Position numbers and translations under genes: made by a program
Part shown: one piece after another, positions 1-9,045 of the stretch
Layout: each line of letters opens with the position of its first letter
Numbering within the stretch: position 1 is the stretch's first letter
The notes under the pieces: model-generated
Database searches by the model: none
What the model saw: the letters and a program-made list of their open reading frames with translations, nothing else
What the model was told of the DNA's origin: nothing
Assembly (NCBI RefSeq): GCF_020178975.1
Contig: NZ_JAHXBU010000045.1
Location: 172,455 to 236,454, forward strand
Origin: Cesiribacter sp. SM1
GTDB taxonomy: Bacteria > Bacteroidota > Bacteroidia > Cytophagales > Cyclobacteriaceae
Direction of reading: 5' to 3'
DNA length: 64,000 nt

Positions 1-1424
1 GCGCCTGCAGCCGTGATAACACCGCCCTCGTAAGGAACAACCTCCTGACCATTACCTTCCCTTGGGCTGAGGTAAAGCAGTTTGGGTGCCTGGGTGTAGA
101 GATCTAAATGCTGATAACGGGTTTCAGCTGTAGAATACGAGTAGTTTTCAAACAGGGGGCTAATGGGCGTAGGGCCGGTGTATACACCTGCACGAATTTC
201 AATTTCCCTGCCCTTGAACATATCGCTTGGGAAAATCACATAAGCACGAAGCCGCGGCTCAGCATTCTCAAAGAAATCCAATGGAGAATCGAACATAAGG
301 TAATCTCCTTCTGTGTTCGAAGCTCCCGTAGTAACTTTTACTGTTCCATCAGGGTAGCGCTCAAAACCCTCGTATAACTCCAGAAAATCCAGTGTTGGGC
401 ATGTGCCTGATGCTAGTGGTGCTTTGAAGATGAACGGAGCGCTGTAGGCGTCATAACCATGGGTAAAAGTTGGATAGCCAAACTGCTTAACATATATATT
501 CTCTGGACTTGATGGATCGCTGAACATGTCTACCATATTCTGGTACTGTGCTTCACGGTCGGTTGCCGACCATTTTTTCTTGTAAAGCGAGTAACTGCCA
601 CTTTTGATCACTTCCTGGGCGGCTGAATAAGCTTCGCGGAAGTACCTTATGGAGGCTGCCCGCCATGAATCCTCGGCAAAACCAATTACACGTACGCCTG
701 TTTTGGCTCCCAGTCCTGTTAGTCGACCGGGCACAGTTTCGTTGTATTTGGCAACACTACCGGCGTACAGCATGGCTTCCGATTTGAATGCCAGGGCAAC
801 AAATTTATTTGAATAGCCTATTTCGGGGCTGGTTGGCTGCAACAGCTCTATGGCCTGATTAAAGTCTGCCAGCACCTGATTCCATGTCTCTTCCTCAGAA
901 GCACGTGGTACTTCCGATTCCTCCTGTTCAGCAGGATAGCGAATAACTTTCGTTACCAGTGGCACACCTCCAAAACGCCGGGCCATAGCAGAATACACCA
1001 TAGCACGTATAAAATAGGCTTCACCCAGATAATGATTGTACGTAATCTCGGGAAACTCACTTTGATATTGCGGCAGTGTTTCGATCAGGTAGTTGGCATC
1101 GCGCAGCAAAGTATAGGCGTTTGCCCAGTAAGGTGTTCTTTCACCGGTAAAAGCTGAGGATATTCCATCGCGGTTCACAGCCTCGCCGGTGCCTTCAATG
1201 CCCATTGCCCCCAGCCATGAGTTGAATTCGATGCCCCACTGGGCCATGTATTTAAAATCCTCAAATGGCATCCTGCTGTACATCCGGGCCATGTATACTT
1301 TCATACCGGATTCACTCGTCAACAGCGTTTCGTCTCCAACCACATTTGGCGGTGGAATATCCAGCTCTGCACAACCGAAGAAAGTAAATAAGCCGATCAG
1401 GAATAATGTATATATCCTTTTCAT
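1..1424 (-). CDS. SusD/RagB-family outer-membrane lipoprotein (3' end outside window)
   Basis: Reading leftward from an ATG at 1424 the frame stays open to the window edge, so only the C-terminus is missing. The product starts with a lipoprotein signal peptide ending ...FFGC (Cys18). It contains typical SusD features: an early W-G-x-E segment, a YFIRAMVYSAMARRFGGVPL-type helix and a later N-KFVALAFKSEAMLYAG repeat. SusD proteins are surface glycan-binding lids that pair with a SusC TonB-dependent transporter. It lies 43 nt downstream of the SusC at 1468-4686, as expected for a susCD pair. The mannan-type neighbours (GH76 at 4954) suggest alpha-mannan oligosaccharides as ligand. That specificity is inferred from context only. 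Confidence 0.9.
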   Translation of the reverse strand, partial: MKRIYTLFLIGLFTFFGCAELDIPPPNVVGDETLLTSESGMKVYMARMYSRMPFEDFKYMAQWGIEFNSWLGAMGIEGTGEAVNRDGISSAFTGERTPYWANAYTLLRDANYLIETLPQYQSEFPEITYNHYLGEAYFIRAMVYSAMARRFGGVPLVTKVIRYPAEQEESEVPRASEEETWNQVLADFNQAIELLQPTSPEIGYSNKFVALAFKSEAMLYAGSVAKYNETVPGRLTGLGAKTGVRVIGFAEDSWRAASIRYFREAYSAAQEVIKSGSYSLYKKKWSATDREAQYQNMVDMFSDPSSPENIYVKQFGYPTFTHGYDAYSAPFIFKAPLASGTCPTLDFLELYEGFERYPDGTVKVTTGASNTEGDYLMFDSPLDFFENAEPRLRAYVIFPSDMFKGREIEIRAGVYTGPTPISPLFENYSYSTAETRYQHLDLYTQAPKLLYLSPREGNGQEVVPYEGGVITAAG

Positions 1425-1467
1425 ATTATCATTCAATTAATATCTCGAAAATGATGAACAGAAATGT

Positions 1468-4400
1468 TCAAAACTGGGCCGAAAATCCAACTGTATAAGT
1501 TTTATTGAGCGGATATAACCTTCCTAAATCATCGTCAGGATGTTCCGGATCAACAAACTTCACTCCCGTCAGGGTGAACACATTATAGGCATTGGCAAAC
1601 AGGCGCAAGTTCATCGACGACAGGGCCCTGATTTTTTTCGGTATTGTATACCCCAGTTCAATGCTCTTGAGACGGAGATATGCGGTACTCACCCGGTTAA
1701 ATTCCGAGGATTCAATGGGGTATCTTCCGGTAAAACCATAGTAGCCACTCACCCACTCTGTTTCAGGATTGTAAGGATCTGCCAGCGGATCTACCGGATG
1801 CCAGCGGTCCAGATATTGCTCCAGGGTACCGCCGCCATTGGTGCCCCAAATGGAGTACAAAGGTTCTCTGTACTGCATGGATCCCATTGCCGTTCCCTGG
1901 AAGAGAAAGCTCAGATCAATATTCTTGTACGAAGCGTCATAGCCCAGGCTGAAGTTCATCCATGGCGTTTGATCATAGGCAAATGGGTGCTCATCCAGGC
2001 CGCTTATTTCTCCATCCCCGTTCCAGTCCAGGTATTTATAGTCCCCGGGCAGTATGTCCCGCTCTTTGTAGATAGGGTATGACCAGATGTCTTCCCAGTT
2101 TTCATAACGACCTGCGCTTTCGTAACCGAACTGCACCCCCTGATAGCGGTTGTTCAGATTGTCGTTGCGCCAGCGGTCATAGGAGTTTCCATAGGGTCCG
2201 TTTTGCGCTGCATCTAAGTGCTTTCTACGGGTAATGGTACCAATGGCTGTTACCCTGTATGAAAGTTCGCCGATTGTGTTACGGTGTGAGAGTTCGAGGT
2301 CGATACCAAATTGACGGTCGCTGTTCAGGTTTTCTCTCGGCGCGCCAGTACCCACTACGGTAGGAACCTCTCCCGTTCTGTTGGCAAACAGCCCTTCGCG
2401 GCGCCGGTCAAAGTAGTCGATGGCAAAGCCAAACAACCCGTTCCAACCTTCAAAATCTGCACCGATGTTGAACGTATGGGCCGTCCACCACGTAATCCGT
2501 TCGTTGGGAACTATGAGCGATACCCCATTCACAAACTCACCACCGAACATGTAACCGGGAGCGTACTGGTTGTAATAGCCATTTTCTGCATTGCCGCTTG
2601 TTGCGGGATAGAGGTAGCCTGGGTACCAGTCGTAGTTCAGCGCACCATCATCTGCCATTACACCATAGCTGGCACGCAGTTTCAGCTGATCGACAAACGA
2701 CAGGGCCGAAGCTGAGTTAAAGAATGGTTCTTCTGATAAACGCCAACCGATTGATCCCGATGGGAAGAAACCCCACTGGTTGTTCTGAACAAATTTAGAG
2801 GATCCGTCATAGCGAAACTGAAATTCGGCAATATAACGATCGGCAAAGGTATAATTTGCTCTTCCAAACACTGCGGAGTTAGCAACCTCATAGAGATCGT
2901 CTATGCCTGGCTGCATACCGCTTACCTGGTTTTCATTTACGCCTCCCACAAGATAATCCATGGCAAAAGCAAGGTCCCGCTGCGCATAGAAGTTGTCACC
3001 CCTCCTGTTTTGGCTTTCCCAGCCCAGGAGGCCGGTTACGTTATGATTCCTGCCAAAAAGGTGGTTATAATTAAGTAAAAACTGCCCCAGCACCTGCTGC
3101 CTGGCAAACAATTCGCGTCGTAACTGGCTCGGTGAGCTTGAGTTGTACAATTTCGAATCGTACGAATCAGTCAATGAATTATACGCGTACTGGTAGTACT
3201 CTCTGCGGAAAATATTATTATCGTCGTTACGGTAATCGTAGCTGATCAGGGCTTTTGCAGATAAGCCATCCAGTAAATTCGATACACTGCTGAAATCGAA
3301 ATTAAGGGCTGCTGAAGACTGGAAGTACTTTTGCCTGTATTTCCGGTAACCCGATACATCAGCGGTCATCTTTGCTACCGTATTTTCTTCCAGATCCAGG
3401 CCTTCGTAATTCAGCATAGTATTTTCAGGATCGGCATAGGCGGGGAATAATACACCCTGCCTCCAGTAGTTTCTGATAATATCAACTGAGCTTGAGTACG
3501 GGGTATTGCGCTGGTCAACAACACCGCTCAGGTTGAGGTTAAAAGATAATCCCCGCGTGAGCTCTGTGGTTATGTTGCTACGCAGGTTAATTTTGTTGTA
3601 GTTCAAATCACCTGATTTGAAGATGCCCTCTTGGAAAAGATAACCACCCCCTATATAATACTGCGTTTTGTCGTTCCCTCCGGTAATGCTCAGATCGTGT
3701 TGTGTTTGTGGAGAATAGTCGGCTATCAGCAATGAGTTCCAGTCTGTAGCGCGGCGCTCACCGCTTCGGAACGCTTCAAAATCTTCTTCCTGGTAGATGA
3801 TGCTCCCCCCGTTGATGTTGTTCATGGATCTTTCATTGTAGAGCGTCATGGTTTGGAAGGGATCGGCAAGCCTCGGCATTCCCGTAGGTCTCTGCAGGGT
3901 GTAGGAGCCGGTATAAGAAACTATCGTTTTTCCTTTTGTACCTGTTTTTGTAGTTACAAGCACTACACCGTTAGCAGCGCGTACTCCATAAATTGCTGCC
4001 GAAGCATCTTTCAACACGGAGACTTCTTCGATATCATACGGATTCAAACGCTGAAAATCAGCCATCGAACGCGGAATACCGTCGATTACGACTAACGGTG
4101 CACCTAACCCACGTATATCCATGTTGTTATTGAATGTTCCCGGCTCAGCACTTCTTTGCCATACGCGCACACCTGCAACCCTGCCTGTAAGCATGTTTTG
4201 CGGGTTTTCGTTTTTGGTCTGAAGCAATTCACTGCCTCTAATGTTGGCCACAGCACCCGTTATTGTAACTTTCTCCTGTGTACCATACCCCACCACAACA
4301 ACTTCTTTAAGCTGTTCATCATCCGGAGCCAGGACAACATCAATCGCTGATCTCGAATCAACAGCAACCTCCTGTGTTAAATAGCCTATAAATGAATAAA

Positions 4401-4686
4401 TCAGCACAACATCCCCGCCAGGGACCTTTAACGTATACTTTCCGTCGTAGTCTGTTGTGGTTCCCTGGCTTGTGCCTTTGATTATTATGTTTACACCGGG
4501 TAAGGCAGATCCGTCATCAGAGGATGTTACCCTACCCGATACCGTAAATTCCTGGCGCTGTGTGGCAGCGCTGCCGGATTGATCTTCAGAAGCATAAACG
4601 GCGGCAAAAAAAACGCACTGAATAAGCATTCCATAGATGGAATACTTGGTCAGCTTTTTTAAAAATTGCTTGTATCTATTTTGCAT
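1468..4686 (-). CDS. SusC/RagA-family TonB-dependent outer-membrane transporter
   Basis: 1072 residues, normal for SusC. After a signal peptide (about residues 1-33) comes a carboxypeptidase-regulatory-like domain (TVSGRVTSSDDGSALPGVN onward, about 47-130), then the plug with the SusC signature VVVGYGTQ and the NGVVLVTTKTG segment, then a long beta-barrel ending in an aromatic residue (...GFSAQF). SusC imports oligosaccharides with TonB energy, with SusD as its lid. The SusD gene begins 43 nt downstream. The GH76 gene ends 267 nt upstream, which leaves room for a separate promoter or processing site. The product is probably an alpha-mannan oligosaccharide importer by association with GH76. 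Confidence 0.95.
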   Translation of the reverse strand: MQNRYKQFLKKLTKYSIYGMLIQCVFFAAVYASEDQSGSAATQRQEFTVSGRVTSSDDGSALPGVNIIIKGTSQGTTTDYDGKYTLKVPGGDVVLIYSFIGYLTQEVAVDSRSAIDVVLAPDDEQLKEVVVVGYGTQEKVTITGAVANIRGSELLQTKNENPQNMLTGRVAGVRVWQRSAEPGTFNNNMDIRGLGAPLVVIDGIPRSMADFQRLNPYDIEEVSVLKDASAAIYGVRAANGVVLVTTKTGTKGKTIVSYTGSYTLQRPTGMPRLADPFQTMTLYNERSMNNINGGSIIYQEEDFEAFRSGERRATDWNSLLIADYSPQTQHDLSITGGNDKTQYYIGGGYLFQEGIFKSGDLNYNKINLRSNITTELTRGLSFNLNLSGVVDQRNTPYSSSVDIIRNYWRQGVLFPAYADPENTMLNYEGLDLEENTVAKMTADVSGYRKYRQKYFQSSAALNFDFSSVSNLLDGLSAKALISYDYRNDDNNIFRREYYQYAYNSLTDSYDSKLYNSSSPSQLRRELFARQQVLGQFLLNYNHLFGRNHNVTGLLGWESQNRRGDNFYAQRDLAFAMDYLVGGVNENQVSGMQPGIDDLYEVANSAVFGRANYTFADRYIAEFQFRYDGSSKFVQNNQWGFFPSGSIGWRLSEEPFFNSASALSFVDQLKLRASYGVMADDGALNYDWYPGYLYPATSGNAENGYYNQYAPGYMFGGEFVNGVSLIVPNERITWWTAHTFNIGADFEGWNGLFGFAIDYFDRRREGLFANRTGEVPTVVGTGAPRENLNSDRQFGIDLELSHRNTIGELSYRVTAIGTITRRKHLDAAQNGPYGNSYDRWRNDNLNNRYQGVQFGYESAGRYENWEDIWSYPIYKERDILPGDYKYLDWNGDGEISGLDEHPFAYDQTPWMNFSLGYDASYKNIDLSFLFQGTAMGSMQYREPLYSIWGTNGGGTLEQYLDRWHPVDPLADPYNPETEWVSGYYGFTGRYPIESSEFNRVSTAYLRLKSIELGYTIPKKIRALSSMNLRLFANAYNVFTLTGVKFVDPEHPDDDLGRLYPLNKTYTVGFSAQF

Positions 4687-4785
4687 ATGCTAAATAATAA
4701 TTTGAACCACTGTTATTACATCAAGGCTTATTGAATGGGCTTCCAGAACAACATTTGCCGCTGGTTTCATGTGTGCTACCGCTTC

Positions 4786-4820
4786 CCGGCGAATCAATCC
4801 TTCTTCGATCAATTCGCCGG
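4786..4820 (-). other. inverted repeat between GH76 and SusC genes
   Basis: A perfect 9-bp stem (CCGGCGAAT / ATTCGCCGG) with a 17-nt loop sits in the 267-nt gap between the GH76 stop and the SusC start. It has no T-run after it on the minus strand, so a simple intrinsic terminator is unlikely. An mRNA-stability or processing hairpin is possible but unproven. Confidence 0.35.
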
Positions 4821-4953
4821 AGCAGCAGCAGGGCTATGTTATTACCAAAGCTATTTGTTAAACTTGCACGAATACCCTTTCAGGAACCCGCAGGAAGTAG
4901 GTCCGGGTGACGGACAGAACTATCCATTTTTCCCAGATCGATGTTTTAGCTCG

Positions 4954-6426
4954 CTAATGCTTTTCCATTTCATATCGTGCCAGCACAGCATATTGGGCGG
5001 CGTACGCAAAGCTGAACATTCCTTCTGTTCTGTTATTGCTGTTATCCCTGCTCCAGCCTACCAATAAATTGGTTGGAAGAAAACCATTGTACAGAAAGTT
5101 GTCGTAACCGTGATCAAGGTTTTGTTGGAAAGAACTGATATAGTCAGCAGCAGGCTCATATGCAGGATATACATCTACATAGCCGCGCATCAGTACACCA
5201 TTAAACCAGTTTCTGAAGCCACTGATATCATAAGTATAATAGCCCGGTTTGGTCTCCCCTAGCTTTGCAAAATATTGAAAGCTGTCATCTGACAAAGTTT
5301 TGGCGTCTTCCAGGTATGTATTCTCCTGTGTTGCACGGTATAGATCTGCTCCGCCGGAAAGCATGGTACCGCTGTTATAAGTGATCGCCGGGCCTACACG
5401 ATCCACACAAGTAGTGCCTTTACGGTAAACTGTGCCATCCACAGTATGCAACTCAGGGCTGCCGGGTGAACATCCACCCCTCATGTCATCGTATACGCCG
5501 TCGGAGCGCAGTAAGTGGCTCTTCTGCCATGCGTAAATTTTCCTGGCAAAATCCAGATAATAATCGCTCTTCTTCACCTGGGTTGCTATGCGGGTCTGTT
5601 TATCTGTAGCATCTATGTAGCGATAGGTTACCTCATCGCTTTTGTCTTTGTACAGCTCATGCAGCCACACCAGCGGACTCACCATCGGCCCGTTGCTGCA
5701 TGCATGCTTGGTAACATATCCCGGTCCCCATGGAATGCCACCACGCTCTTCTCCACTGCCATCACGTGTGCAATCCCAGCCGTCAAGTACATATGCGGTC
5801 AGATATTCCGCTTTTTCCAGGTATTCGGCATTATCAGTCAGTTTATAGGATTCGAGTAATTCGCGTATAAGCCACATTTGATCATCATATACGTTTTCGA
5901 TTCCCTCAACTTTGGCCGAACCTTTGGAACCACCGCGATTTACCCCATAGACCGACCATTCTTTGGTTTGGGTGTAAGACACGAGCCGGAAGGTTCCCAG
6001 GTAGTAATCCGCATTGTCGTACAACTTGTGCAGTAATTCCGAATACCTGTTGAAATGCTCATTGTAAAGAGCGGGGTCACCCTGCTCTTTCTGCACCTTG
6101 AGTGCGTGAAGAATAGCATTCACCGCTTCAATAGCACTGGTATACATCCATACACTGCCTTTCTCTTCGGAACGGACTTCGGTAAAAGGGTTGTAATACC
6201 TGGCCATAGCCATACCATCTCCTGTAAAATGGGAAGAGACGGCCTTGTCGGCAAGTTCCATTGCACGCAGCAGGTTTTGTTCTGAAAGATTTACCTCTTC
6301 CTGCGGAATATTAGGACCATTATCGGAGGCGCTATCTTTACAGGCAGATATTAACATGAGTAAAACAAAGCTCCAGGTAGTGATCATCGAAGTAATCCTG
6401 CGAAATTTTAACATTGTATAAATCAT
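4954..6426 (-). CDS. GH76-family endo-alpha-1,6-mannanase lipoprotein
   Basis: 490 residues with a lipoprotein signal ending LISAC (Cys29). The GH76 hallmark is the adjacent Asp pair in VYDDQMW (Asp181-Asp182), the catalytic pair of the (alpha/alpha)6-barrel family. Other family-like segments are GGIPWGP, KHACSNGPM and TYNSGTMLSGGADLYRAT. GH76 enzymes cut the alpha-1,6-mannan backbone of fungal mannan. As a lipoprotein it is likely surface- or outer-membrane-attached. The start at 6426 lies 4 nt after the stop of the upstream lipoprotein gene, indicating one transcript. An internal ATG at 6414 is an alternative start. Confidence 0.92.
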   Translation of the reverse strand: MIYTMLKFRRITSMITTWSFVLLMLISACKDSASDNGPNIPQEEVNLSEQNLLRAMELADKAVSSHFTGDGMAMARYYNPFTEVRSEEKGSVWMYTSAIEAVNAILHALKVQKEQGDPALYNEHFNRYSELLHKLYDNADYYLGTFRLVSYTQTKEWSVYGVNRGGSKGSAKVEGIENVYDDQMWLIRELLESYKLTDNAEYLEKAEYLTAYVLDGWDCTRDGSGEERGGIPWGPGYVTKHACSNGPMVSPLVWLHELYKDKSDEVTYRYIDATDKQTRIATQVKKSDYYLDFARKIYAWQKSHLLRSDGVYDDMRGGCSPGSPELHTVDGTVYRKGTTCVDRVGPAITYNSGTMLSGGADLYRATQENTYLEDAKTLSDDSFQYFAKLGETKPGYYTYDISGFRNWFNGVLMRGYVDVYPAYEPAADYISSFQQNLDHGYDNFLYNGFLPTNLLVGWSRDNSNNRTEGMFSFAYAAQYAVLARYEMEKH

Positions 6427-6430
6427 CTCT

Positions 6431-8239
6431 TTAGTTCAAATTGATCGTGTGGAAAACAAGCTTGTTTTCTCCTGTATTAGGTTCGCCATTGTAAACCCCA
6501 AAAGCAAGCGTTACATTTTTACCATCAAATTGTGATAAGTCGTACACGAACGAGGCATAACCTTCAGGGTTGCCCGCTCCTCCATCCCCATGTTTAAACT
6601 TCCAGGTGCCATCTTCGGCCTCGATAGCTTCCTGTGCCGTATTAGATGTTGGGGATACGTGGGTAACTGTACCGTCGTCCTCAATAACGGTGAGTTTGAA
6701 GTAGGTAAAGCTATCACCGAAATTGCGCGTGGTCAGCGTGAGCTGGTTGCTGCCTGCTCCTATGGCAAATTTTGAGTACAGGTAGGCTTCGGGCACCTTT
6801 GTATTCACCTCTGGTGTATTACGTGTTTTGATAAGGAAGCCTTCAGAAGGAAACACTTCAGGATCTTTCTTTAAAGGAACAAGAGACCACGATGATGCTA
6901 CATGGTCCACCTCACGCCATGCACGATAAGCATCCACATATTCATCGCGGTTGCCACTTACCGGACTGATACCCGTAAAGGAATTTTTAGTATGAATCAT
7001 GGTAGAGCGTACAGTTTCCTGGCTCAGTTTCCATCCTTCAACAACTTCGGTACCGGGCAGCCAGTCCCAGTTTTCTACCTTTCTGTCGGCAAAGCGGATA
7101 GCCCGGAGCACAAGTTGTTTCCAATAGTCGCCAGTAGACTGACGGTATATACCTATAGCAATAATAACCTCTTTGCCTACATATTCGCTCAGATCAAAAT
7201 CAAAGTCGGCATAGTCACCAGAACCGTATGTTCTTGTCTCCCCTACTTTTACTGCAACAGGCTGGGCCGCAGAAAGGTCAATCACTTGTACACCAAAATA
7301 TGCAGGGCTCGCCTCATCCGCATTATGGGTTCGTAACCTAAGCGACAGGATTTTGTTGTCTTCAGTGATTAACTTGCTTCCATATACGTATGAATCGAAT
7401 ACATCAAGATCTGCCGGATTATCACGCTGGTCTTCGTTGTTGCGGATTTGCAGGGTTGTACCTTCATTTTGTTCCTGCCATGCACCCTGGAAATCAAGCG
7501 TTGACATGTAATTGGTAGACCAGTCCCAATGTGGATAGGCATCTGCATTACGTCCACCCCGATATTCGTTGTAGTACCACTTGTCGGCATTTAAGAGATT
7601 ATCAGCCGTTAAACCACGTAGCAGTTCTTCACTCCCCATGCTAATATTCAAAGTAGCGACACCATTAACAAAGTCTGCTTCACTTACCTCCTTGGTTATT
7701 GTTACATAATTGTCTTTGGTAAATGTTACATTATAGTTGGCACTCATCAGGTTATCTATGGTATAGGTACCGTCGCCCCCGCTTACAGCCGTACCGGCAA
7801 CCCCCACACTAATTGTTACATCAGAGAGCGGAGCATTTCCATTTTTAGCATCTGTAATGGTACCCGTGATTTTCGCCGAAGCATTTACCAGTGTGGCGTT
7901 TGCTGTAGCCACTTTATTTGCATCAAATTCGTCGGCTGTAACAGTAACACTGGTTGTTAGCCATCCCGTTTTAGAGAATGTGAGGGCATGGGTTTTTAAC
8001 GAAACGTTTTCAAGGGTATATCTTCCATCTTGCCCGCTGGTTACTGTAACATCTTCTTCATTAACCCCGGATAGGGTGACATTAACATCTGAAACGGCCT
8101 GACCGTTGGCATCTGAAACAATACCAGTTATTGTTCCTACACTAATGACCGGTGCATCTTCTTTTTCGCAGGAACTAAGAGATACAAAGAATGCTCCCAG
8201 CAAAGCAACATAACTAAAGATTCGTAAAATTTTACTCAT
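6431..8239 (-). CDS. Surface lipoprotein with two carboxypeptidase-regulatory-like domains (probable glycan-binding protein)
   Basis: 602 residues. The signal peptide ends SLSSC (Cys24). Two tandem beta-sandwich domains follow: GTITGIVSDANGQAVSDVNV (about 37-115) and ITGTITDAKNGNAPLSDVTI (about 123-200). The C-terminal 380 residues are all-beta-looking and rich in Trp/Tyr, with two regions that resemble each other (YFGVQVIDLS... and FTYFKLTVIEDDG...; VGKEVIIAIGIY and DGKNVTLAFGVY). This suggests duplicated carbohydrate-binding sandwiches. No catalytic motif is visible. Position at the head of a GH76-SusC-SusD run fits a surface glycan-binding protein. The ligand, presumably alpha-mannan, is an inference. 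Confidence 0.72.
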   Translation of the reverse strand: MSKILRIFSYVALLGAFFVSLSSCEKEDAPVISVGTITGIVSDANGQAVSDVNVTLSGVNEEDVTVTSGQDGRYTLENVSLKTHALTFSKTGWLTTSVTVTADEFDANKVATANATLVNASAKITGTITDAKNGNAPLSDVTISVGVAGTAVSGGDGTYTIDNLMSANYNVTFTKDNYVTITKEVSEADFVNGVATLNISMGSEELLRGLTADNLLNADKWYYNEYRGGRNADAYPHWDWSTNYMSTLDFQGAWQEQNEGTTLQIRNNEDQRDNPADLDVFDSYVYGSKLITEDNKILSLRLRTHNADEASPAYFGVQVIDLSAAQPVAVKVGETRTYGSGDYADFDFDLSEYVGKEVIIAIGIYRQSTGDYWKQLVLRAIRFADRKVENWDWLPGTEVVEGWKLSQETVRSTMIHTKNSFTGISPVSGNRDEYVDAYRAWREVDHVASSWSLVPLKKDPEVFPSEGFLIKTRNTPEVNTKVPEAYLYSKFAIGAGSNQLTLTTRNFGDSFTYFKLTVIEDDGTVTHVSPTSNTAQEAIEAEDGTWKFKHGDGGAGNPEGYASFVYDLSQFDGKNVTLAFGVYNGEPNTGENKLVFHTINLN

Positions 8240-9045
8240 TATTTTATGCTTTTTAAGTTGAAACGTGTTCAGGTTTGTGCGCTTGAGCTTTGATGGCTAA
8301 ATGCCGAATATAGGCTAAAATAACGTTTGCGCTGGTTAAAATGAGGGTTAAAATTGGGTTAATAGAAAGAATAATTTATTAATCTTTAGCATTCAGAACA
8401 TCTAACTCTGTTTGCCTTACCGAAAAAGGGAAAGGGTGCTGACAGACCACAAAGCAAACCCGTTTTACCAGCCGCAAATTTGTTCGCTGATGTCGAATCC
8501 AGGAATCGAAAAGAACAAATGGAGAAGGTCTAAGAAGTATTAGTTTTAGCCCATATTAGGATACCAGCAAGGGTCTGGCAGAAATCTGATTTTTTACCCC
8601 GGTAGTTGTGCGTTTGAGGAATGCCCTGCGCGTACTGTCAGGAACTGGCGAATAATATTTGCAACAGCAAAGCTTACCACCACGAAGCGGTGCGTATCAA
8701 CCTGCTTGGGCACTAGATTGCAAGTTTGATCTTATCCAGTGGCTGCACCAGTTCACCTAAGACGGGATACCAGCGACCCCTAAGGGCGCCTGGCTGTTTT
8801 TAGTGGCTACCCTGTAACTGATAAAATTGGAAATTACAGCAGGAGATAGGCATTACAACAGCTGCTGCCGAAGTGCTGAAATCTGCAGGAATCATTGCGA
8901 GCTAGCCTCACAATGATTCCCCTCCCAATTACATCAATTATGCGATCAATGAAATAAAGAGAATGATGTGTAGCAGCATGTGCTACTGCCTGACTTAAGA
9001 AGGTTACAAGATGATCAGTTGGATGAGGGATGATTAACCTTTCTC
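8240..9045. other. Non-coding stretch between two PUL segments
   Basis: About 800 nt with no convincing gene on either strand. It holds the leader of the 8239 gene, including the near-tandem TTTTAACC elements read on the minus strand near 8337-8356, and an imperfect operator-like sequence at 8314-8330. A hairpin at 8890-8918 (AATCATTG / CAATGATT plus GAG/CTC) lies about 130 nt past the 9046 stop. The middle (about 8400-8880) shows only short broken frames that I could not assign. Confidence 0.6.
8314..8330. promoter_or_regulatory. Possible degenerate LacI-type site upstream of the 8239 gene
   Basis: GCTAAAATAACGTTTGC combines the left half of the GCTAAA..TTTAGC operator found at 23017, 23268 and 34479 with an ACGTTTGC half like the one at 34591. 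It is not palindromic overall and lies about 75 nt upstream of the start codon. Confidence 0.2.

Noticed and set aside
1540..2082. 180-codon plus-strand ORF
   Set aside because: Shadow of the SusC gene on the other strand; no recognisable motif.
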